A stretch of DNA of 26,442 nt from Candidatus Altarchaeota archaeon (GTDB taxonomy: Archaea; SpSt-1190): the NCBI GenBank assembly GCA_018221005.1, contig JAAOXW010000004.1, positions 1-26,442 of the forward strand. The letters run 5' to 3'. Each line of letters begins with the position of its first letter. Position 1 is the first letter of the stretch. The position numbers and the translations under genes are program-made. Positions 9,523 through 17,046 of the stretch are shown here, piece after piece. The notes below the pieces were generated by a model that was given only the letters and a program-made list of their open reading frames with translations, was not told the DNA's origin and did no database searches.

Positions 9523-12384
9523 GTGGACGTCCAGAAAAAATGGGAAAAGCTGAAACTCGTTGAAAAGGTTCAAAGTGGCGACGGCGAGGATTACTGGATG
9601 CTTGATGGGCCACCTTATCCGAATGCAGCACCCCATATGGGGCATGTAAGGGGACTAACCATAAAAGATGCACTCATTAAAATGAGATTCATGCAGGGAA
9701 AACGCCAATTCCTACAGCCGGGCTTCGATTGCCACGGGCTTCCAATTGAGAATAAAGTTGAAAAAGAAAATCAAATTCACGGTAAGCAAGACATCGAAAA
9801 AATGGGGGTAAGCAATTTCATGAAGGCTTGTAGGGAATTTGCGACCTCAAACCTAGATCAATGGATGCAGTTTTACAAGGACATGGGTATTTGGTTTGGG
9901 TGGGTAAAACCTTACAAAACTCTGGATTTTGAATATATGAACTCAGTATGGTGGTCTGTTTCTGAGTTGTGGAATAAAGATTTATTGAAGCTTGGGGAAA
10001 AACCGTTCCACTGGTGTACTAGTTGTCAGACGGTACTAAGTGGCTATGAAGTTACTGATGAATATCGCGAGCAGGAAGACCCCAGTATTTTTGTTAAATT
10101 TAAGACCAATAAGGGGTTTAGCCTTCTGGTTTGGACCACTACTCCTTGGACTCTTCCCGGTAATGTAGCTCTTGTTGTTAGGGGGGATGCTGATTATGTG
10201 AAAGTAACTATTAAAGGAGAAAAGTTAGTTCTTGCAAAGGCACGGCTTCCCGCTCTTGATGACTTAAAAATTAAATACAAAGTACTAGCAACTTTCAAAG
10301 GAACGGAACTTGAAGGTACATCTTATGAAGCACTTATTGAATGTGAAGCCCAAGCTTCAATTTCAGACCACACCCAAGGAAGAAAGGTGTATCTGAGTAA
10401 GCCCGTTATAAGAATGAAAGTTGCTAGTAAGGTTGCCGAAAAAAAAGACCTAACTGACGAAACTCTTGTGGAGCACTTCACTAACCTAAGTGATGGAACT
10501 GGAATTGTTCACTGTGCACCCGGCCACGGACCAGAAGATTTTGAGCTCGGCAGAACTTATGACCTACCCATGCTTAGTCCTGTTGATGAAGAAGGAAAAT
10601 TTACAGAAGATGTTGGCTTATTTTCAGGAATGCATGTGAAAGAGGCCAATGACAAAATTTTGACCCATTTGAAAACTGAAAATAAACTCTTAGTGAGCAC
10701 CAACATTGTTCACAGATATCCAATCTGTTGGAGATGTAAAACTCCCTTAATTTTTAGGATGACTGAACAGTGGGTGTTTGAAATTGATAAGGTCAAAAAA
10801 CGAATGCTCGAAGAAGTTGAAAAAATTCAGTGGATGCCTGAGTTTGCTAAGCAGAGAATGATTGACTGGGTTTCTAATGCTAAGGATTGGGTGCTCAGTA
10901 GGCAGAGGTACTGGAACACACCACTACCTATCTGGAGGTGTGAAGAAGGGCACACTCATGTAATTTCTGGCGCAGAAGAACTTAGCAAACTTGTTGGCAA
11001 GGAAATTACAGATCTCCACAGAGATAGCGTAGACAACCTAACCTTCAAATGCAAATCCTGCAACCTAACTATGAAACGTATTGAAGATGTGCTTGATGTT
11101 TGGTATGATTCTGGATCTTCCAGCTTTGCAGCGTTGGGTTACCCTAAAAATAAGGAACTCTTTAACCGAAATTTCCCAACCCAGAGAATTGAGGAGGGCC
11201 AAGACCAAATTCGTGGATGGTTTTATGCACTTCTTGTTTTGGGTGTTGCACTATTCGACAAGCTACCTTACCAATCCGTAAGTATGCACGGGTGGGTAGT
11301 TGACAAGAAGGGTGAAAAGATGAGTAAGAGCAAGGGCAACTTTGTGACTGCCCAAGATGCAATGGAGCGTCTGGGAATCGACACACTAAGATACTACATA
11401 CTTTCAGAGGCAGTTCCTTGGGAAACTTTTAGATACCAACCTGACCGAGCTAAAGAACTGGTGAATAAAATTTTAATGGTTTGGAGAAATTTGAACAGGT
11501 ATCTGGTGAGCTATGTTGAAGTTGAAGCCAAAAAAGGTGAACTCAAAATTGAAGACAAATGGCTGTTGAGTCGACTCAACACCACCATCAAGAAGTTTAG
11601 TGACAGCTTTGAATCATATCACCTTAATCGGGCGATGAGGACTTTTCGTGAATTTCTAATTGAAGACTTGAGCAGGAGTTACATGAAGCTGGCAAAGGAA
11701 AGAGTGAAGGAAGGTGATGGCACCCCTATATGGGTCATAAAGAAAGCACACCATGCTATGATGAGAATGATGGCCCCCATTATGCCCTTTGTACTTGAGG
11801 ACCTTTACGAAAGCTATTCACTTAAGTTTGGCGGAGAGGAAAGTGTTTATTTGGAAAAATATCCGGAAGCAGACGAACGTCAAATTGACCTTGAGCTCGA
11901 AACTTCCTTTGCGAAAATGCTAAAATTAGTTGAAACAGTTTTGGCTTTTAGGGATGAGAAGGGCATAAGCATGAGATACCCCCTGCCCTACGTTTATGTT
12001 CCAAAGGATTTGGAAGCTTTTAGCCATCTAATCACCTTAACTACTAATTGTAAGGAAACAGGCAGGGACAAACGTGGAACTGAAATTGAAGTTGAAGGCG
12101 AGAAACTTTTTGTGGATGGAAAACTCAAAGCAATTCACCAACAAGAGGGATTAATGCGTGAAGTTGCAAGGCGCGTTCAGATGTTTAGGAAGAAAGAAGG
12201 TCTTAAGGCTAGTGAAAAAATAAAACTCAATTTATCTGGGGACTCCTCCCTGATAACCGCGGTGAAAAAGTTTGAAAACGATTTTACAAGACGAGTTGGT
12301 GTCTCAAAACTAAGTTATGAGGGCGGAACAACAGAATTTAAGATTAAAGATAAACTCATAAAAATTGGAAAAAGTGACGTTTGA
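9523..12384 (+). CDS. ileS: Isoleucyl-tRNA synthetase
   Basis: This class I synthetase attaches isoleucine to tRNA-Ile. The HIGH motif appears as HMGH (38-41) and KMSKS is at 599-603. The CP1 editing domain is present, with WTTTPWTLPGNVAL and the GTGIVHCAPGHGPEDF segment. IleRS signatures include GFDCHGLPIE, CWRCKTPL (a likely zinc pair), WVLSRQRYWNTPLPIW and DVWYDSGSSSF. The C-terminal half holds the anticodon-binding helices and a short end domain. At 953 aa it is shorter than typical archaeal IleRS (usually above 1000 aa as I recall), mainly at the C-terminus and with a very short N-terminus. GTG 9523 is chosen because a TATA box is centred 24.5 nt upstream and there is no in-frame room before it. 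Transcription converges on argS, with an sRNA between. Confidence 0.96.
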   Translation: MDVQKKWEKLKLVEKVQSGDGEDYWMLDGPPYPNAAPHMGHVRGLTIKDALIKMRFMQGKRQFLQPGFDCHGLPIENKVEKENQIHGKQDIEKMGVSNFMKACREFATSNLDQWMQFYKDMGIWFGWVKPYKTLDFEYMNSVWWSVSELWNKDLLKLGEKPFHWCTSCQTVLSGYEVTDEYREQEDPSIFVKFKTNKGFSLLVWTTTPWTLPGNVALVVRGDADYVKVTIKGEKLVLAKARLPALDDLKIKYKVLATFKGTELEGTSYEALIECEAQASISDHTQGRKVYLSKPVIRMKVASKVAEKKDLTDETLVEHFTNLSDGTGIVHCAPGHGPEDFELGRTYDLPMLSPVDEEGKFTEDVGLFSGMHVKEANDKILTHLKTENKLLVSTNIVHRYPICWRCKTPLIFRMTEQWVFEIDKVKKRMLEEVEKIQWMPEFAKQRMIDWVSNAKDWVLSRQRYWNTPLPIWRCEEGHTHVISGAEELSKLVGKEITDLHRDSVDNLTFKCKSCNLTMKRIEDVLDVWYDSGSSSFAALGYPKNKELFNRNFPTQRIEEGQDQIRGWFYALLVLGVALFDKLPYQSVSMHGWVVDKKGEKMSKSKGNFVTAQDAMERLGIDTLRYYILSEAVPWETFRYQPDRAKELVNKILMVWRNLNRYLVSYVEVEAKKGELKIEDKWLLSRLNTTIKKFSDSFESYHLNRAMRTFREFLIEDLSRSYMKLAKERVKEGDGTPIWVIKKAHHAMMRMMAPIMPFVLEDLYESYSLKFGGEESVYLEKYPEADERQIDLELETSFAKMLKLVETVLAFRDEKGISMRYPLPYVYVPKDLEAFSHLITLTTNCKETGRDKRGTEIEVEGEKLFVDGKLKAIHQQEGLMREVARRVQMFRKKEGLKASEKIKLNLSGDSSLITAVKKFENDFTRRVGVSKLSYEGGTTEFKIKDKLIKIGKSDV

Positions 12385-12396
12385 CTAAGTGGAAGG

Positions 12397-12404
12397 CTTT
12401 AAAA
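12397..12404 (+). promoter_or_regulatory. TATA box of the C/D box sRNA
   Basis: CTTTAAAA is centred 25 nt before about 12425, just ahead of box C. It has the same geometry as the tRNA, 5S and mRNA promoters in this window, so the sRNA probably has its own transcript. Confidence 0.5.
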
Positions 12405-12424
12405 TTACCAAAGGCACTAATCCT

Positions 12425-12476
12425 TTGTGATGACGTGAACACCCTCTGATTGGTGATGAGTTTTTTGTTCTGATTT
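12425..12476 (+). ncRNA. C/D box guide RNA (2'-O-methylation guide)
   Basis: All four boxes are perfect and correctly ordered: box C GTGATGA (12427-12433), D' CTGA (12446-12449), C' GTGATGA (12453-12459) and D CTGA (12470-12473). The D'-C' spacer is 3 nt. The two guides are 12 nt (12434-12445) and 10 nt (12460-12469). This is the size and geometry of archaeal C/D sRNAs, which assemble with L7Ae, Nop5 and fibrillarin. A TATA box lies 25 nt upstream. The gene sits between the ileS stop and the argS stop. No convincing external stem flanks boxes C and D; a TTGTG/CACAA pairing is possible but would cover part of box C. The D' guide is complementary to AGGGUGUUCACG; by the N+5 rule the modified base is the U before GUUC. 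Confidence 0.85.
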
Positions 12477-12484
12477 CACACAAC

Positions 12485-14080
12485 CTACATCTGGTTTGGG
12501 ATTTCTAAACCCAAGAGGTACATTCCCCTTTCCATTGCAGTATAAAACTGTTCAGTTAACCACTGTCTTGTTGGGTAGCCCTCAATTCGATTTTTTTCAT
12601 AGAAATCATTAAACGCCTTTGCTGAGTCGAGTAGCCATCGGGCTACTAAGTCAGGTCGTCTCTGTCTACCTGCCTCAAGAATGGCCAGTCGGATGGCCAC
12701 AATCTTTCTCGCTAACTTCAGCTCAGCCGTCTGCCATTTTTTACCTGGCGCACTTACCTTTCCAAATTTTTCGAGCACCCGTTTTGCCCTGACTGCTGCA
12801 TATTGGACATATGGTCCCGTTTCTCCTTCAGTCTTTAACATGTCCCAAGTGAAGACCACATCCCGTGTCCTAGTGGTTCGTAGGTCTGTAAATTTGACCG
12901 CACCAATTCCAATTTTTTCAGCATCACTTTCACTATAAGCATCTCTATCCTTCATGGTTTTTGCAACTCGGCTAACGGCCTCATTAAGCACGTCTTCAAG
13001 GAAAATGACTCTCCCCCGTCGTGTGCTCATTTTACCTTCAGGTAAGCGTATCATTCCAAAGCCAATATGCTCCATCTCACCGGTGAGTCCATATTTTTTG
13101 AGACCTTCAAATAATAATTCAAAATGTAATTTTTGATCATTGCCTACTACATATAAAAGTAAATCCGGTTTGAATTGCTTCGTTCGCCAAATGGCTGACA
13201 TCATATCTCTTGCTGCATAGATGGTGGTTCCATCACTTTTTCTGAGTAGGAGGGGGATGTCTTTAGATGTGGGGATGACTAGTGCACCATCATCTTCAAT
13301 TGCGATGCCTTTTTTTCTCAACTCGTCCACAAGTTCAAGGGCACCTTTCACAAACAAGCTTTCACTGCCGTCTTCTAATTTTGAAATACCCAGTCTCTTG
13401 TAAATTTTTTCAAATTCACTAAAACTATTCTTTCTAAAGGTCTCCCAAATTTTAAGGGCTTCCTTGTCGCCCCCTTCAAGTTTCTTAAACCACTCTCGAC
13501 CCATTGCTTCCAGCTCCGGATTGTTTTCAACTTCTTTGTGGAACTTTACATAAAGGGAGAGTAAATTTTTTACGGTCGGTTCAAGTCCTTCACCCCACAG
13601 TTTATATGCAGTAATTAATTTACCAAATTGAGTGCCCCAATCCCCAATGAAGTTCATGCCCGTAACTTTCCATCCGAGCTCCTCAAAAATTCTCTTGAGT
13701 GACTCTCCAATTATGGTGCTTCTGAGGTGTCCTACTGAAAATGGTTTGGCAATATTGGGTGAAGAGTATTCGACGATGACCTTTCCCCTTTGGTTGAAGT
13801 TGGAAAACTTTCCTAAATTTTCCTGAAGCGCGGCTTCTGTAAGATAACAGTTTAGAAAACCATTTTCTGCCCTAATATCCAGACCCGCAACCTTTAGTTT
13901 CGTTGCAACACTTTCTGCCATATCCTTTGGGGGTTTCCCTAACTTTTTGGCATATTTTATAGTAATCATGGTTGAGAAGTCTGCAAATTTACCAAAATCA
14001 AAGAAAATCGTATTCTTCGGAAGGTCTAGCTCTTTGGCGAGTGCCTCCCTCGTTTTTTCGACCAACTCTTCGATTAGCAC
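12485..14080 (-). CDS. argS: Arginyl-tRNA synthetase
   Basis: This class I synthetase charges tRNA-Arg. The N-terminal Add-1-like domain (about 1-95) precedes the catalytic core, which begins EYSSPNIAKPFSVGHLRST with the HIGH equivalent at about 116-120. Further motifs are NFIGDWGTQFGKL, the KMSK-like segment EGKMSTRRG, and a C-terminal DALR anticodon-binding domain with YVQYAAVRAKRVLEKF and FNDFYEKNRI. At 531 aa it is slightly short for the family. GTG 14080 is chosen because an A/T box is centred 25 nt upstream on the minus strand. The gene is divergent from the HerA-like ATPase with a 64-bp spacer holding one box for each gene. Confidence 0.96.
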   Translation of the reverse strand: MLIEELVEKTREALAKELDLPKNTIFFDFGKFADFSTMITIKYAKKLGKPPKDMAESVATKLKVAGLDIRAENGFLNCYLTEAALQENLGKFSNFNQRGKVIVEYSSPNIAKPFSVGHLRSTIIGESLKRIFEELGWKVTGMNFIGDWGTQFGKLITAYKLWGEGLEPTVKNLLSLYVKFHKEVENNPELEAMGREWFKKLEGGDKEALKIWETFRKNSFSEFEKIYKRLGISKLEDGSESLFVKGALELVDELRKKGIAIEDDGALVIPTSKDIPLLLRKSDGTTIYAARDMMSAIWRTKQFKPDLLLYVVGNDQKLHFELLFEGLKKYGLTGEMEHIGFGMIRLPEGKMSTRRGRVIFLEDVLNEAVSRVAKTMKDRDAYSESDAEKIGIGAVKFTDLRTTRTRDVVFTWDMLKTEGETGPYVQYAAVRAKRVLEKFGKVSAPGKKWQTAELKLARKIVAIRLAILEAGRQRRPDLVARWLLDSAKAFNDFYEKNRIEGYPTRQWLTEQFYTAMERGMYLLGLEIPNQM

Positions 14081-14101
14081 CTTACCCTTCCTTACGTTAA
14101 G

Positions 14102-14108
14102 TTAAAAA
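14102..14108 (-). promoter_or_regulatory. TATA box of argS
   Basis: TTTTTAA on the minus strand is centred 25 nt upstream of the GTG at 14080. Confidence 0.45.
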
Positions 14109-14116
14109 CCCACCGA

Positions 14117-14124
14117 ATATATAT
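14117..14124 (+). promoter_or_regulatory. TATA box of the HerA-like gene
   Basis: ATATATAT is centred 24.5 nt upstream of the GTG at 14145. It lies about 15 bp from the argS box, so the two promoters overlap back to back. Confidence 0.5.
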
Positions 14125-14144
14125 GAGAGAAGCTTGGTTCTTGT

Positions 14145-16121
14145 GTGAGCATCGTATTTGGAAGGGGGAAGAGTTTGCTCAAGAAATATGGTATGAAAAA
14201 GACCATGTATCTTGGTAAGACTGAAGAGGGTAAGGACCTCTATGTGGATTCTCTAAAACCTCACGTAATTTTTATTTGCGGCGCAAGGGGCTCGGGTAAG
14301 AGTTATACAATGGGGGTCTTTGTGGAAGAGCTGGCCGCCAAGAACGATGCAGTGGCTGTTATTGTAATTGACCCCGTTGGAGTTTTCTGGAGTATGCGTC
14401 ACAAAAATAAGCAGGAGAGAGAAATTGAGTTGCTAAAAAATTTTGGCCTCGACCCGAAAGCCTTCAAAAATATTAGAGTCATGGTTCCCATTGGTGCTAC
14501 AGATCTCCCTGAGGAGAGTTATGATGGCTTCTTTTCAATTAAACCGTCTGAACTCACCGCCAATGAATGGAGTTTCACTTTCGATCTTGATACCTTTTCA
14601 CCTGCAGGGTTATTGATTTCAAGTGCTATTGCCAAGGCGGGAGAGGAATATTCTATCGATGATATTAATAGGGTAATTGATACTGACCCAGAACTTCATA
14701 GTAAGGAGCGGGGCTTCTCAAAGCAAACTCGAAGGGGAATCATCTCCCGAATGAATAGTTCAAAAGTATGGGGCATTTTTAGTGATAAGGCAACTTCCAT
14801 CGAAAGTATTGCCAAGGCTGGTGAAGTTACAATCCTCGATATCTCATTTTTAGAAGAATCTGTGGCAGCTCTCGTGGTGGGAATTATTGCCAGAAAAGCC
14901 CTCAATAAAAGGAAGCTTGAAAGTAGGAAGGAGTCATTGGGACATCCCAGTAAATTTCCGCCCGTTTGGATGTTTATTGATGAAGCCCACACCATGGCTC
15001 CAAAAGACAGGAAAACTGCAGCAAGTGAAAGTTTAATTGAATATGTTAAGCAGGGTAGGAAACCGGGATGTTCATTGGTTTTGGCCACTCAGCAACCGAG
15101 TGCTATCAATAGCGAGGTTTTGAGTCAGTTGGATATTATGTGTGTGCACCAATTGGTGTTTGAGGACGATATTAGGGCGGTCAGTAAGAGGATGCCTGCC
15201 AATGTACCTAAGGAATGGAATATTCCCTTTATTCGCTCTCTAAAAACGGGTCAAGTAATTATTGGGGACCGAGAAACCACAAAAGTTGATTTAGTAATGG
15301 TCAGACCGAGGCAAAGTCAACACGAGGGGCGAAGCACTCTTGCACTTGAACGCCCACAAGAGCCCATTACTGTAGAAGATATCCAAGACATGAAAGCGGG
15401 CAAGGACCTCTTGGAAGATGGAGACAAACCATCTAAAAAAACTGTTGAGGAAAAACCTAAGAAGAAAGGTAAGCGACTAACTGTTCTATCAGCCAAGACG
15501 GAGTTAGAGGCGGCCGAGAAACTTGCGCGCAAGAAACTTGACAAATTGTTTTTCATCAATCGAGAAAAATTCTTAGTCAAGATGAAAGTATATTGGCCGT
15601 ACTGGATGGTAACTGCGTCCTCAAAAGAAGGGCCACTCGAATTTTTGTTTGATGGTATCAACGGCGAATTTATGGATTCAAAAGGACTCCAAACTGTGTT
15701 AGACCTTAATCCCATTTCCATTCACTTACTCTCCCACTCCGGCATGACTGCAGAAGAAATATCTAAGAAGGCAGGCCTAGAGCCGCGACTCGTTCGTCTG
15801 TACTTTAACAAATTAATAAGACAAAGACTTGCTCACATGAAGGGGCAGGGGGACAAGGCCAAGTATTATTCAAGAGTCAATGTTCCTGAAGAAATTAAGA
15901 GCCAGGATTATAATTTGACTGAAGTCCCCCCTGAGGGGCGCATCCTCCCCCACCGATTTGAGCCAGATAAAAAGCTGTCCAAACTCTACAATATTCGTAT
16001 ACTCAGTAAGGAGCTGATTTTTGTGCCTTACGCCTATTTTAAGACTGACAAGAAAAAGGAGCTATTAGTTAATCTTTCTACAGGAAAGGTTGAGCAGAAA
16101 CGACTCAGACTAAAAGTTTAG
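14145..16121 (+). CDS. HerA/FtsK-like archaeal ATPase with winged-helix C-terminus
   Basis: This 658-aa P-loop ATPase has Walker A GARGSGKS at 46-53, Walker B WMFIDEA with D279/E280, and the downstream ATQQPSAI sensor-like segment typical of the HerA/DUF87 branch. Relatives are hexameric DNA translocases or helicases; some act in end resection with NurA, Mre11 and Rad50, none of which is in this window. After a charged linker (about 402-453) comes a C-terminal unit. It has a beta element with YWPYWMV and a GxxGEF turn (about 481-511), a winged helix with MTAEEISKKAGL (about 523-562), and a second beta element with VPYAYFKT and STGKVE (about 623-652). The two beta elements look like copies flanking the winged helix. 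It starts at GTG 14145 by the TATA rule. Its stop directly abuts the stop of the convergent membrane protein gene (0 bp gap). Confidence 0.85.
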   Translation: MSIVFGRGKSLLKKYGMKKTMYLGKTEEGKDLYVDSLKPHVIFICGARGSGKSYTMGVFVEELAAKNDAVAVIVIDPVGVFWSMRHKNKQEREIELLKNFGLDPKAFKNIRVMVPIGATDLPEESYDGFFSIKPSELTANEWSFTFDLDTFSPAGLLISSAIAKAGEEYSIDDINRVIDTDPELHSKERGFSKQTRRGIISRMNSSKVWGIFSDKATSIESIAKAGEVTILDISFLEESVAALVVGIIARKALNKRKLESRKESLGHPSKFPPVWMFIDEAHTMAPKDRKTAASESLIEYVKQGRKPGCSLVLATQQPSAINSEVLSQLDIMCVHQLVFEDDIRAVSKRMPANVPKEWNIPFIRSLKTGQVIIGDRETTKVDLVMVRPRQSQHEGRSTLALERPQEPITVEDIQDMKAGKDLLEDGDKPSKKTVEEKPKKKGKRLTVLSAKTELEAAEKLARKKLDKLFFINREKFLVKMKVYWPYWMVTASSKEGPLEFLFDGINGEFMDSKGLQTVLDLNPISIHLLSHSGMTAEEISKKAGLEPRLVRLYFNKLIRQRLAHMKGQGDKAKYYSRVNVPEEIKSQDYNLTEVPPEGRILPHRFEPDKKLSKLYNIRILSKELIFVPYAYFKTDKKKELLVNLSTGKVEQKRLRLKV

Positions 16122-17009
16122 TTAGATGAGGTATGTTATCTTATCGACTTTCTTTTTCCTTTCTTCAATAAGGCCCAGTGTCATAAATACAGTAAGTATG
16201 AGTCCACCCAAGATACCTGAAAGCGGTACAAAGAAATTACCCATGAATTGAAGACCTATGAATACAAAGACGGTCATTGCAAGGTTCAAATATTCTTGAT
16301 ATGGCGTAAGTAAGCTGTTTATTTCAGTGTCCAACCAAAGGATGGTATTTTCACGTATAGTCATTTCTTTTTCGAAAGTAGGCATCATTTGTGAAATTTG
16401 ATTTTCAAGTGCAGCAATTTGTGAGTTCCTGCCCGTACCCTCCACTAACGTTCTACACAGTTGGTCATCCCCGCACTGACTATCTACTAAATCAGAAAAA
16501 AGTTTGTCGATACATTGAGCCCCCGTGAGTGAGAGTTCACAATTTATCATTTTACTTATGACTGTATCTCCAAGTAAGTCAACGACCATGCCCTCAACAG
16601 CAACAGGAATTTGGAACGTTATTGTGGAGAGCAAAGCTGCACACATAATTAATATCATAATGAGATATGGCAGGCCGAAAGCCGCTTTGGCAACCAAGCC
16701 TATTTTTGGTTTGATTAAGTTACTACTAATTCCTGCGCCAAGAATCAAACCCCCTGCACAGAAAATTGTTACGCCCACTGCAGATAATGACTTTATTGAA
16801 AGCAGGAGAATGGGAAGGGCATATGCGGGGTTTAGATTGGCCATCCCTCCAATTGCGACAACCGCCCCAAGCAGGACCATGGAGCCAAAAAACAGTAAAA
16901 ACTTTGACACACTCCCACCTGCAACACCCCCAAAATTACTGACTACAAAGAAGGCTAATATGAACATAATCAGCGCAAAAATTCCCTTATTTGCACTTGG
17001 AGCCTCCAC
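16122..17009 (-). CDS. Polytopic membrane protein with Cys-containing extracytoplasmic loop
   Basis: This 295-aa protein has about four membrane segments in its first 140 residues (about 8-32, 36-58, 64-95 and 107-132). A hydrophilic loop of about 90 residues follows, then two more segments (about 235-280) and a basic tail. The loop holds four cysteines (NCEL, AQCID, SQCGDD, QLCRTL) spaced so that two disulfides are plausible, which suggests it faces outside. I recognise no family. GTG 17009 is supported by ATTAAATA centred 25.5 nt upstream, so it has its own promoter despite lying just downstream of the epimerase-like gene on the same strand. Its end abuts the HerA-like gene. Confidence 0.75.
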   Translation of the reverse strand: MEAPSANKGIFALIMFILAFFVVSNFGGVAGGSVSKFLLFFGSMVLLGAVVAIGGMANLNPAYALPILLLSIKSLSAVGVTIFCAGGLILGAGISSNLIKPKIGLVAKAAFGLPYLIMILIMCAALLSTITFQIPVAVEGMVVDLLGDTVISKMINCELSLTGAQCIDKLFSDLVDSQCGDDQLCRTLVEGTGRNSQIAALENQISQMMPTFEKEMTIRENTILWLDTEINSLLTPYQEYLNLAMTVFVFIGLQFMGNFFVPLSGILGGLILTVFMTLGLIEERKKKVDKITYLI

Positions 17010-17030
17010 CTACTTCTCAGTAATTGGCTG

Positions 17031-17038
17031 TATTTAAT
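17031..17038 (-). promoter_or_regulatory. TATA box of the Cys-loop membrane protein gene
   Basis: ATTAAATA on the minus strand is centred 25.5 nt before the GTG at 17009, within the 37-bp gap after the epimerase-like gene. Confidence 0.45.
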
Positions 17039-17046
17039 CGCTCCGA

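Noticed and set aside
14696..15721. Two minus-strand frames (130 and 134 codons) inside the HerA-like gene
   Set aside because: Both are antisense to a gene with intact Walker motifs and lack promoters or recognisable products.
16525..17037. 170-codon plus-strand frame opposite the Cys-loop membrane protein
   Set aside because: The minus-strand frame has coherent membrane segments and a promoter; this one is its antisense shadow.
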